A stretch of DNA of 35,292 nucleotides. Source: Methylococcaceae bacterium UBA6146. GTDB taxonomy: Bacteria; Pseudomonadota; Gammaproteobacteria; Methylococcales; Methylomonadaceae. The position numbers were made by a program, and so were the translations under genes. Location: the NCBI GenBank assembly GCA_002422395.1, contig DIUY01000018.1, forward strand, positions 1 through 35,292, read 5' to 3'. Shown here piece by piece: positions 16,652 to 24,081 of this stretch; position 1 is the first letter of the stretch; each line of letters opens with the position of its first letter. Below the pieces are notes generated by a model. That model had not been told where the DNA came from and did no database searches. It worked only from the letters and a program-made list of their open reading frames with translations.

Positions 16652-17695
16652 ATGTCAATCACCCTAACAGAACTTGCCAATTTATGTGCCGCCCAAATTA
16701 AAGGCGGCGACCCCTCGTCAGTTATTGGTTCCGCCGCCGATATTGTCACGGCACAAGCGGGGCAAGTCACACAATTGACCAGTAGCCGTTACAGCAAACA
16801 CCTCCAAACCTCGAATGCTTCGGCCTGTTTTATTGCCGAAGGGTTTCCGGTTGAAAATGTGCCGGAAAACGTGGCGCTACTGGTCTGTGCCGATCCTGAA
16901 ATGAGCTTTATCAAAGCCGTCGAATTGCTGCATCCACAACCTGCCCACCCTCCCCAAATCGCCCCCCAAGCCGTTCTTTCAGACACTGCCGCGCTCGCCG
17001 ATACTGTTTATGTCGGGCCTTATGCGGTTATCGGCGAAAACGTCCGCATAGGCGATAACAGCGAAATACTGGCTGGCGCCTATATTGGCAACAACGTCCA
17101 AATCGGCAAAAACTGCCGGATTTACCCTTATGCCGTCATTTATGATGATGCAGTCATTGGCGATAACGTCATCATCCATTCCGGCGCAATTATCGGTGCC
17201 GATGGGTTTGGCTATAAATTCCGCAACCATCAGCATGTTAAAGTCCCGCAAGTCGGCAATGTGGTCATTGGCGATAACGTCGAAATCGGCGCCAACGCCT
17301 GTATCGACCGGGGCGCATTAGGCAGCACAAGCATCGGCGCGGGCAGCAAAATAGACAATCTGGTGCAAATTGGCCACAACAACAAAATCGGCAACCATGT
17401 CATTATGTGCGGCCAAGTCGGGGTGTCCGGCTCTTGCGATATCCAAGATTATGCCGTTTTGGCCGGTAGCGCAGGCATCGCCGACCATGTCACCATCGGA
17501 CAAGGCGCAGTGGTCATGGCGCGGGCCGGCGTGGCAGGCGACATAAAAGCGGGCAGCCAAGTTTTTGGCAGCCCCGCGAAAGAAAAGCGGGTGGCCTACA
17601 AAGAACAAGTGGCGATCAGCAAACTACCTGAGTTAATAAAAACCGTAAAACTACTGGAAGAAAAAATTCAATTGCTGGAAGAAAAACAGCCATAG
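16652..17695 (+). CDS. lpxD: UDP-3-O-acylglucosamine N-acyltransferase LpxD
   Basis: 347 aa, normal LpxD length. An N-terminal uridine-binding domain (about 1-100, SRYSKHLQTSNASACFIAE) is followed by left-handed beta-helix hexapeptide repeats (about 105-300; VRIGDN, VQIGKN, AVIGDN, VEIGAN). The motif GADGFGY near 182 and the catalytic His242 in LVQIGHNNKIG are present. A C-terminal helical tail (LPELIKTVKLLEEKIQLLEE) fits trimer packing. It transfers a 3-hydroxyacyl chain from acyl-ACP to UDP-3-O-acyl-glucosamine in lipid A synthesis. It is not next to bamA, fabZ or lpxA, its usual partners. It may be a second copy serving this polysaccharide block; the rest of the genome is needed to tell. 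Confidence 0.93.
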   Translation: MSITLTELANLCAAQIKGGDPSSVIGSAADIVTAQAGQVTQLTSSRYSKHLQTSNASACFIAEGFPVENVPENVALLVCADPEMSFIKAVELLHPQPAHPPQIAPQAVLSDTAALADTVYVGPYAVIGENVRIGDNSEILAGAYIGNNVQIGKNCRIYPYAVIYDDAVIGDNVIIHSGAIIGADGFGYKFRNHQHVKVPQVGNVVIGDNVEIGANACIDRGALGSTSIGAGSKIDNLVQIGHNNKIGNHVIMCGQVGVSGSCDIQDYAVLAGSAGIADHVTIGQGAVVMARAGVAGDIKAGSQVFGSPAKEKRVAYKEQVAISKLPELIKTVKLLEEKIQLLEEKQP

Positions 17696-17761
17696 CATCC
17701 TGCCTTAGGGACGCATGCAAAACAACTGAGTCAAGTATGTTTTTTACAAGAGGTAAGATCC

Positions 17762-17796
17762 GACGACTGCCAGTCCTTCAAGGACTGGCAGTCGTC
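17762..17796. repeat. Perfect 15-bp hairpin downstream of lpxD
   Basis: GACGACTGCCAGTCC and its exact complement GGACTGGCAGTCGTC surround a 5-base loop. No T-run follows on the plus strand, so it is more likely a REP-type palindrome or a stabilising 3' structure than a classical terminator. It lies in the 339-base gap between lpxD and the phosphatase gene. Confidence 0.6.
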
Positions 17797-17831
17797 ATGT
17801 CACCAAAATCATTTCATGCCCGTTCCTTAAA

Positions 17832-17914
17832 AATAACTCCCCGGAAGGTGGGCGCCACTATTTAAGACCCGGCAGGCTTCAAAAACCTGCCGGGTCTTGA
17901 TGCCGGAAGTTATT
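17832..17914. repeat. 83-bp palindromic MITE/REP-like element (family 2, copy 1)
   Basis: A central perfect 13-bp stem AAGACCCGGCAGG (17864-17876) / CCTGCCGGGTCTT (17886-17898) is flanked by AATAACT (17832-17838) and AGTTATT (17908-17914) as outer inverted repeats. A diverged copy with the same plan lies at 22193-22266, so this is a dispersed family and not a single terminator. Confidence 0.55.
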
Positions 17915-18000
17915 GTCAACCAAACCCTAACCATCGTATCGGAGCCCCCTACAGCACCAACTTATAACCGCAGCAAGGCCATAGCTTAATGGTCATGTAG

Positions 18001-18006
18001 TATAAT
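18001..18006 (+). promoter_or_regulatory. Putative -10 box of the phosphatase gene
   Basis: Perfect TATAAT 28 bases before the ATG at 18035, with AAGGA in the leader. No clear TTGACA-like -35 box lies 16-18 bases upstream. Confidence 0.45.
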
Positions 18007-18034
18007 CAGGCTTTTTACTGACAAAGGATTACCC

Positions 18035-18799
18035 ATGTCCATTTCCCTAACAGTCCTTGAGCAGGTGGTCCGGCAAGCAGGCTCAATTGCCTTGGCTCAT
18101 TTTAAAAACCTAAAGCAGTTGGAAGTTATTAAAAAAAGCCCGCGTGACCTGGTCACCGAAGCCGATGTTGAGGTTGAGGCGTTTTTAAAAGAGACATTGG
18201 CCCGCCAATGCCCTGAGTATGGGTTTTGGGGTGAAGAAAGCGGGCAAAGCGCTAATCAGGCGGCGCGTTGGATTGTCGATCCGATTGACGGCACCCATTC
18301 GTTTTCCAAAGGCCAGTATTTTTGGGCCATTAGCGTTGCTTTGGAAATTGACGGGCAACTGATAATGGGCGCAGTCTACGCACCGGCGCTGAACGACTAT
18401 TATTGCGCCGAAAAGGGCAAAGGCGCTTTTAAAAATGGCGAGCCTATTGCCGTTTCATCAGAAACCAGCTTAGAAAGCAGCATGGTAGCCACAGGTTTTG
18501 CCTGTCTGCGCTCTTATCTGACAGAAAACAACCTGGAACGCTTTGCCAGAATTGCCCAAAAAACCACCGGACAACGGCGTTTTGGTTCGGCGGCAATGGA
18601 TTTATGCCTGGTTGCCGATGGTCAAGTCGATGCTTTCTGGGAGCAGGAACTTAATTTATATGATGTTGCGGCAGGCGCTTTGATTGCCCAAGAAGCCGGG
18701 GGCACCGTCACCGACTTTCAAGGTAATCCCGGTGTTTTCCCTAAGCAAATTTTGGCGACCAACGGCAAAATTCTGGATCAGGTTCTGGCGCTTATGTAG
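18035..18799 (+). CDS. Inositol monophosphatase family phosphatase
   Basis: 254 aa with the metal-dependent IMPase fold signatures: DLVTEADVEVE near 37-47, GEESG at 66-70 (metal-binding Glu67), WIVDPIDGTHSF with DPIDGT at 82-87, and the C-terminal second motif ELNLYDVAAGALIAQEAGG (Asp about 210). These bind Mg2+ and hydrolyse a sugar-, inositol-, histidinol- or nucleotide-phosphate. THSF after DPIDG is nearer the IMPase/histidinol-phosphatase side than CysQ. Because three sulfotransferase domains upstream would produce PAP, a PAP phosphatase role is possible but not shown. AAGGA is well placed before ATG 18035 and a TATAAT box lies upstream, so it probably has its own promoter. Confidence 0.85.
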   Translation: MSISLTVLEQVVRQAGSIALAHFKNLKQLEVIKKSPRDLVTEADVEVEAFLKETLARQCPEYGFWGEESGQSANQAARWIVDPIDGTHSFSKGQYFWAISVALEIDGQLIMGAVYAPALNDYYCAEKGKGAFKNGEPIAVSSETSLESSMVATGFACLRSYLTENNLERFARIAQKTTGQRRFGSAAMDLCLVADGQVDAFWEQELNLYDVAAGALIAQEAGGTVTDFQGNPGVFPKQILATNGKILDQVLALM

Positions 18800-18883
18800 T
18801 CCGAATGGCTGTAACATAAACGTGTAACAATAAAATGTGTGGTCAGGCAAGCGGCAACATAGATAAACGGACAGGAACAGGCA

Positions 18884-19642
18884 ATGAAGGTATTGGCTTT
18901 ATACAGTATCAAGGGTGGCGTAGGTAAAACCTCAAGTGCGGTTAATCTGGCATTTTTAGCGGCCCGTAGCGGTTTTAAGACCTTAGTGTGGGACCTTGAC
19001 CCCCAAGGTGCGAGCAGTTTTTATTTTCGGATCAAACCTAAAGTAAAAGGCGGCAGTAAAGACTTGATTGCCGGCAAACACGAGTTGGACGATCTGATTA
19101 AAGGCACCGATTTTGATAACCTGGATCTGCTGCCGTCAGATTTCTCATTCAGAAACTTTGACTTGGTGCTCGACGATAAGAAAAAGCCCACCCAACAACT
19201 AAAAAAATGCCTCAAACCTTTAGCGGACGAATACGATTTTGTGTTTTTGGATTGCCCGCCGAACATATCCTTACTGTCAGAAGCGGTTTTTGCCACCGCC
19301 GACATTTTATTATCACCGATTATCCCCACCACATTATCATTAAGAACGCTGGAACAATTAAAAAAATTCATTAAAGACAATGACTTGAAAAAACTGGTGC
19401 TGATGCCGTTTTTTTCGATGGCGGACCGCCGAAAAAAAATGCACCGGGATATCATGGAACACCTTAAAGACAGCCATGCAGACATGCTGACCGCCGCCAT
19501 ACCCTACGCCAGTGATATTGAACGCATGGGCTTGGAGCGGATGCCCTTGCCAGCCTACGTTAAAAAAAGCCCGTCAACGCTTGCCTACCAAGCGCTTTGG
19601 CAAGAAATTCTGGCGCATATGCCAGAAAATAATGTGCGATAA
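18884..19642 (+). CDS. ParA/MinD-family ATPase (orphan)
   Basis: 252 aa. Deviant Walker A KGGVGKTSS (residues 10-18) with the signature lysine (Lys10), the A' box WDLDPQGASS (Asp37/Asp39), and Walker B FVFLDCPP near 118-125. These define the ParA family of dynamic ATPases that position DNA or protein complexes. No N-terminal DNA-binding helix-turn-helix is present, so it is a short ParA. No parB lies next to it; the following gene is glycogen phosphorylase. A purine-rich AGGAACAGG precedes ATG 18884. Chromosome-type partitioning is unlikely without ParB; positioning of another cargo is possible. Confidence 0.82.
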   Translation: MKVLALYSIKGGVGKTSSAVNLAFLAARSGFKTLVWDLDPQGASSFYFRIKPKVKGGSKDLIAGKHELDDLIKGTDFDNLDLLPSDFSFRNFDLVLDDKKKPTQQLKKCLKPLADEYDFVFLDCPPNISLLSEAVFATADILLSPIIPTTLSLRTLEQLKKFIKDNDLKKLVLMPFFSMADRRKKMHRDIMEHLKDSHADMLTAAIPYASDIERMGLERMPLPAYVKKSPSTLAYQALWQEILAHMPENNVR

Positions 19643-19675
19643 ACCCTATTCCAATCAACCTATCAGGACCACGTC

Positions 19676-22180
19676 ATGCCTTATAAACGATTTGTTTTGA
19701 GTAAGCCCAATACATCAATCATGCAAATGCCTCATTTTGGCCTGTCAAAAGAAGATTTTATTAACGATTTCAAACAATATTACATCCATGTGTTAGGGCG
19801 GGATGAAGACTGCCGGTCGCCTTTTTATGCGGGAGAAGCCTTGTCGCAGACAATCCGGGACCGTCTGATGGAACGCTGGAAAGCGACCCATGCGGTCTAC
19901 AAACAGACCAACAGCCGCCGCATGTTTTATTTGTCGATGGAGTTTCTGATGGGGCGGACACTCAGCAACGCCATGCTCAATCTTGGCGTGACCTGCACGG
20001 TCAGCCAAGCCATGTACGATTTGGGCATTGAAATCGAAGAGCTGATTGACAGTGAATTGGATGCGGGGCTTGGCAACGGCGGCTTAGGCCGGTTAGCGGC
20101 GTGTTTTATTGACAGTTGCGCGACCCTACAGTTGCCGGTGATTGGTTATGGTTTACGTTATGAATACGGCATGTTCACGCAAACCCTAGTCAATGGTGAA
20201 CAGGTTGAAAAACCCGACCACTGGCTGCGGCACGGCAATGTTTGGGAAATTGAACGTTTAGAATATACCTTGCCCGTCAAATTCGGCGGCCATACTGAAA
20301 TCCAGACCGATGAACAAGGCCGCCAGCGGATGTGTTGGATCAGCACCGACGATGTCCTGGCCGTGCCTTTTGACACGCCAGTCCCAGGCTACCAGAACAA
20401 TACCGTCAACACCTTGCGGTTATGGAAAGCGGTCGCCACTGAAGAGTTTAACCTTAGCGAATTTAATGCCGGTGATTATGCCGAATCAGTGGCCGCTAAA
20501 ATTACTGCCGAACACATCACGATGGTGTTGTACCCCAATGATGCCAACGAAAACGGCAAGGAATTACGTCTGCGCCAACAGTATTTTTTGGCTTCCGCCA
20601 GTTTGCAGGACGTCATTTCACATTGGGTTAAACGGCATGGGGAAGATTTTACCGAATTCGCCGACAAGAATTGTTTCCAGCTGAACGACACCCATCCTAG
20701 CATTGCCATCCCTGAACTTATGCGCCTGCTAATGGACATCCACGAGCTGTCTTGGGACCAAGCTTGGGGCATCACCAAACAAACCATGGCTTATACCAAC
20801 CATACCTTACTCCCTGAAGCGTTAGAAAAATGGCCTGTCCACTTGATGAAAAAACTGCTTCCGCGGTTGATGGAAATTATTTTTGAAATCAATGCCCATT
20901 TTTTATCGGAAGTGGCGGCACATTGGCCCGGGGACATTGAACGTTTACGGCGCATGTCAATTATAGAAGAAGGTGCTGTGCAACAAGTGCGCATGGCTTA
21001 TCTTGCCATTGTCGGCAGCTTTTCCATTAACGGTGTTGCCCAATTGCATTCGGAACTGTTGCAACAAGGCTTGTTCAGCGATTTCTACCAATTATGGCCA
21101 CATAAGTTTAATAATAAAACCAATGGCGTAACGCCGCGCCGCTGGTTGGCCGGTTGTAACCCTGAGCTTGCCGAATTAATCACCGAAGCCATTGGCGACG
21201 GTTGGGTGACAAACTTGTCGGAATTAAAAAAACTTGAGCCTTACACGGAAGATGCGCAGTTTAGGGCGCGGTGGCGGGCTATCAAACAACACGCAAAACA
21301 ACGGTTAATTGACTATAAAAAACAGTACCACACCATTTATTTAGGTAATGACGCATTGTTTGACGTGCAAGTTAAACGCATTCACGAATACAAACGGCAA
21401 ATATTGAATGTCCTGCACGTCATCCACTTGTATGACCGCATCAAACGTGGCGACACCAAAAATTGGGTGCCCCGCTGTGTCCTGATAGGCGGCAAGGCCG
21501 CACCCGGTTATGTGATGGCCAAAAAGACCATCAAATTCATCAACAATGTCGCCAATGTGCTTAATTCAGACCCCGATGTGCAAGACAAATTAGCCTTGCT
21601 GTTTTTGACCGATTACCGTGTGTCGGCGATGGAAAAAATCTGTCCGGGCGCCGACCTTTCCGAACAGATTTCCACCGCCGGCAAAGAAGCGTCTGGCACC
21701 GGCAATATGAAGCTGATGATGAACGGCGCTTTGACCATTGGCACATTGGATGGCGCCAATATTGAGATCCGCGAAGAAGTGGGGAAGGAGAACTTCTTCC
21801 TGTTTGGTTTGACGGAACAAGAAATCGAAACAAGACGGAGCCATTACAACCCGCTTGCCATTATCGACCAAGACGATGATTTGCAGCGGGTCATGCAGCT
21901 TTTGGAAGCGGGGCATTTTAACCAGTTTGAACCCGGTATTTTTGATGGCTTGATTGCTTCCATTAAAAGCCCTAATGACCCGTGGATGACTCTCGCCGAT
22001 TTCCGCAGCTACATTGACGCCCAAAAACAGGTGGAGGCCGCCTATCAGGATAAGGAACACTGGACCCGGATGAGTATCTTAAATTGCGCCAACAGCGGCA
22101 AATTTTCCACGGACAGGACGATTGGCGAATACAACCGGGAAATTTGGAAATTAGAACCTAGGCCGGTCAAATACCCTTAG
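19676..22180 (+). CDS. glgP: Glycogen/alpha-glucan phosphorylase
   Basis: 834 aa, usual length for GT35 phosphorylases. Conserved blocks: YYLSMEFLMGR-type segment (MFYLSMEFLMGRTL near 83-96), LDAGLGNGGLGRLAACF near 130, GYGLRYEYGMF, ETNGVTPRRW-type NKTNGVTPRRWL near 481, and the PLP site EASGTGNMKLMMNGALTIGT with the Schiff-base Lys679, followed by LDGANIEI. It releases glucose-1-phosphate from storage glucan using phosphate. The glucose-1-phosphate could supply UDP-sugars for the nearby polysaccharide genes, but this is inference. The ATG at 19676 has AGGA about nine bases upstream. The gene is 33 bases after parA-like and on the same strand, so the two may be cotranscribed. Confidence 0.95.
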   Translation: MPYKRFVLSKPNTSIMQMPHFGLSKEDFINDFKQYYIHVLGRDEDCRSPFYAGEALSQTIRDRLMERWKATHAVYKQTNSRRMFYLSMEFLMGRTLSNAMLNLGVTCTVSQAMYDLGIEIEELIDSELDAGLGNGGLGRLAACFIDSCATLQLPVIGYGLRYEYGMFTQTLVNGEQVEKPDHWLRHGNVWEIERLEYTLPVKFGGHTEIQTDEQGRQRMCWISTDDVLAVPFDTPVPGYQNNTVNTLRLWKAVATEEFNLSEFNAGDYAESVAAKITAEHITMVLYPNDANENGKELRLRQQYFLASASLQDVISHWVKRHGEDFTEFADKNCFQLNDTHPSIAIPELMRLLMDIHELSWDQAWGITKQTMAYTNHTLLPEALEKWPVHLMKKLLPRLMEIIFEINAHFLSEVAAHWPGDIERLRRMSIIEEGAVQQVRMAYLAIVGSFSINGVAQLHSELLQQGLFSDFYQLWPHKFNNKTNGVTPRRWLAGCNPELAELITEAIGDGWVTNLSELKKLEPYTEDAQFRARWRAIKQHAKQRLIDYKKQYHTIYLGNDALFDVQVKRIHEYKRQILNVLHVIHLYDRIKRGDTKNWVPRCVLIGGKAAPGYVMAKKTIKFINNVANVLNSDPDVQDKLALLFLTDYRVSAMEKICPGADLSEQISTAGKEASGTGNMKLMMNGALTIGTLDGANIEIREEVGKENFFLFGLTEQEIETRRSHYNPLAIIDQDDDLQRVMQLLEAGHFNQFEPGIFDGLIASIKSPNDPWMTLADFRSYIDAQKQVEAAYQDKEHWTRMSILNCANSGKFSTDRTIGEYNREIWKLEPRPVKYP

Positions 22181-22192
22181 GATGTGGTCAAT

Positions 22193-22266
22193 ATTAACTT
22201 CCTGATTGCAAGACCTAGCAGGTTTTTAAAACCTGCCAGGTCTAGTTTGACTTTGGGAAGTTATTT
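22193..22266. repeat. Palindromic MITE/REP-like element (family 2, copy 2)
   Basis: AGACCTAGCAGGTTTT (22211-22226) pairs with AAAACCTGCCAGGTCT (22228-22243) with one mismatch, inside outer repeats ATTAACTTCC (from 22193) and GGGAAGTTAT (to 22264). The layout and the CAGG/CCTG core match the element at 17832-17914. It lies directly after glgP and touches the partial family 1 element. Confidence 0.5.
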
Positions 22267-22278
22267 TTAGCCAAATCC

Positions 22279-22362
22279 TTGATAAGCTGGAGTGCAAACC
22301 TGGGTTTGCCTCAGTACAAGCCAAGGCTTGTACGCCAACCACCACATTTAACCCACTACCCA
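22279..22362 (-). mobile_element. Partial copy of the 12.6-kb MITE-like element (reverse orientation)
   Basis: On the minus strand this reads TGGGTAGTGGGTTAAATGTG and on through both internal hairpins to the CCAGCTTATCAA block, near-identical to 12594-12680. The first hairpin differs by paired changes (GTACAAGCC/GGCTTGTAC instead of GTACAAGC/GCTTGTAC), so the structure is kept. The second terminal inverted repeat is absent, so the copy is truncated or fused to the neighbouring palindrome. Confidence 0.6.
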
Positions 22363-22397
22363 ATCGTGTTAACACATTAATAAATTCTCCGTAGATT

Positions 22398-23843
22398 ATG
22401 GAATTTTCTGACAAGCTCGATACCGCACAGTTCTTGCAACATCAGTTACAGGAAGTCATTAATCTGCTGCAAAAACAGCAACTGGAAAAATCGCTGGTCG
22501 AAAGAGGGCCTGTAACTAACCACGAACTGGTCGAAGCGGTCCTCCATAAACAGCAACAAACTCGCCTTCAGGAAAAATTCGCGCCCTTACATCCTGCCGA
22601 CATTGCTTACATTCTCGAATCCCTGCCGCTAGACCAGCGTAAAACCGCCTGGGACGCCATTAAAACCGACCATGAAGGCCAGGTTTTATTGGAAGTGTCC
22701 GATGCCGTCAGGCAAACCCTTATTTCCGGCATGGCCGTCGAAGAGCTTGCTAGCGTGGCAGGCAGTTTGGATGCAGACGAACTGGCGGACCTTGCCGCAG
22801 ACTTGCCAAAGCGGGCGATGCTGAAAATCTTGCGTTCGTTAAACAGCACCGAACGCACCCACCTGAACACCCTGCTGGCCTATCAGGACAACCAAGTTGG
22901 CGCCCTGATGGATTTCGGTATGATCACCATCCGGGATGACATCAGCCTTAAAGCCATTTCAACTTATATCCGCAAACTGGGTAAATTGCCTAGCCACACC
23001 GACAAGCTGTTTGTTGTTGACCAGCGCAATCGGGTCAAAGGCATATTGCCACTGCAACGCTTACTGACCCATGCCCCAACGCAACATGTCGCCAATGTCA
23101 TGGTCACCGATTATGTCATGTTCCAAGCAGACCAAGACACCGCCGAGGCCGCCCGTGCCTTTGAGCGTTATAACCTGATCTCCGCGCCGGTCGTCAACCA
23201 AAACGGTGAACTGCAAGGGCGGCTTTGCGTGGACAGCATTCTGGATTTTATCCGTGAGAAAACTAACGAAGATTTGCTGACCCAAGCCGGTGTCACGGAA
23301 GAGGAAGACTTATTTTCAAGTGTCTGGAAAAGCGCCAAAAACCGCTGGGGCTGGCTATTGATAAACATCACCACCGCCTTCGTTTCCACGCGCATCATCG
23401 GCTTGTTTGAAGACGTCATTTTACAGCTGGTCGCGCTCGCATCGCTCATGCCCATAGTCGCCGCCATGGGTGGCAACACCGGTAACCAAACCAGCATGTT
23501 GATTATCCGGTCACTGGCTTTAGGGCAAATCACCCCGACAAATGTGCGGCGGCTGATTAAAAAAGAACTGACGCTGGCAATAGTGAACGGCTGTTTTATT
23601 GGCTTTATTATGGGCGCATTAGGGTTTCTGTTGTATAGGGACACCGCGCTTGCCGCAGTCATGGCCGCAGCCATGTTCAGCAATCTGCTGGTTGCTGTCG
23701 TAGCAGGGCTTAGCATCCCCTTGTTACGCCATAAATACGGCAAAGACCCCGCCGTTGGCACCAGCGTTATCTTGACATCCATCACCGATTCAATGGGCTT
23801 TTTTATTTTTTTAGGCTTGGCGAGCTTATTTTTGGTCCATTAA
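22398..23843 (+). CDS. mgtE: Magnesium transporter MgtE
   Basis: 481 aa, slightly longer than the typical 450. An N-terminal helical MgtE_N domain spans about 50-150 (LHPADIAYILESLPLDQR, LADLAADLPKRAMLKILR). A CBS pair lies at about 155-275 (FVVDQRNRVKGILPLQRLL; ISAPVVNQNGELQGRLCVD). The C-terminal five-helix membrane domain runs from about 310, with the signature MGGNTGNQTSMLIIRSLALG near 357-376 and conserved GTSVILTSITDSMGF near the end. MgtE forms a dimeric inner-membrane Mg2+ channel gated by Mg2+ binding to the cytosolic domains. ATG 22398 has only a weak upstream purine stretch. It stands alone between repeat-rich spacers. Confidence 0.95.
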   Translation: MEFSDKLDTAQFLQHQLQEVINLLQKQQLEKSLVERGPVTNHELVEAVLHKQQQTRLQEKFAPLHPADIAYILESLPLDQRKTAWDAIKTDHEGQVLLEVSDAVRQTLISGMAVEELASVAGSLDADELADLAADLPKRAMLKILRSLNSTERTHLNTLLAYQDNQVGALMDFGMITIRDDISLKAISTYIRKLGKLPSHTDKLFVVDQRNRVKGILPLQRLLTHAPTQHVANVMVTDYVMFQADQDTAEAARAFERYNLISAPVVNQNGELQGRLCVDSILDFIREKTNEDLLTQAGVTEEEDLFSSVWKSAKNRWGWLLINITTAFVSTRIIGLFEDVILQLVALASLMPIVAAMGGNTGNQTSMLIIRSLALGQITPTNVRRLIKKELTLAIVNGCFIGFIMGALGFLLYRDTALAAVMAAAMFSNLLVAVVAGLSIPLLRHKYGKDPAVGTSVILTSITDSMGFFIFLGLASLFLVH

Positions 23844-23847
23844 ATTA

Positions 23848-23885
23848 CTGTTGACTTAGGCCGTTGGCTGAGCTTAAGTCAACAG
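23848..23885. repeat. Perfect 11-bp hairpin after mgtE
   Basis: CTGTTGACTTA pairs exactly with TAAGTCAACAG across a 16-base spacer, starting five bases after the mgtE stop. No T-run follows, so if it ends transcription it does so inefficiently. Confidence 0.5.
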
Positions 23886-23888
23886 GGC

Positions 23889-23924
23889 CGTAGGTTGGGG
23901 TCAGTGTGCGAACCCCAACCTACG
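23889..23924. repeat. REP-like GTAGGTTGGGG palindrome
   Basis: CGTAGGTTGGGGT pairs exactly (13 bp) with ACCCCAACCTACG over a 10-base loop, three bases after the previous hairpin. The GTAGGTTGGG...CCCAACCTAC pattern resembles abundant dispersed repeats in many gammaproteobacteria. The remaining spacer to 24081 shows an AAGGA ribosome-binding site before the next gene and nothing else clear. Confidence 0.5.
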
Positions 23925-24081
23925 ACAAGGCAAGTTATCGTTCCCACGAACAAGGTCACATATCTTTTACTTACCCAGTTATGCAAAAATACGCGGTATT
24001 GACAGCGGTTGATGTTAGCGTCGCCCGACAGGCCGCCCCGTCGATTGTTTAAACCAACCAATTTTTAAGGAAAAACCTGCC

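Noticed and set aside
17762..17914. CRISPR array (several palindromes close together)
   Set aside because: The palindromes are of different sequence, with no regular repeats and spacers and no cas gene in the window.
18884..19642. Plasmid partition locus or replication origin
   Set aside because: There is no ParB gene, no iteron-like repeats and no replication gene; surrounding genes are chromosomal.
23848..23924. Rho-independent terminator of mgtE
   Set aside because: The stems are perfect but no T-run follows either of them on the plus strand.
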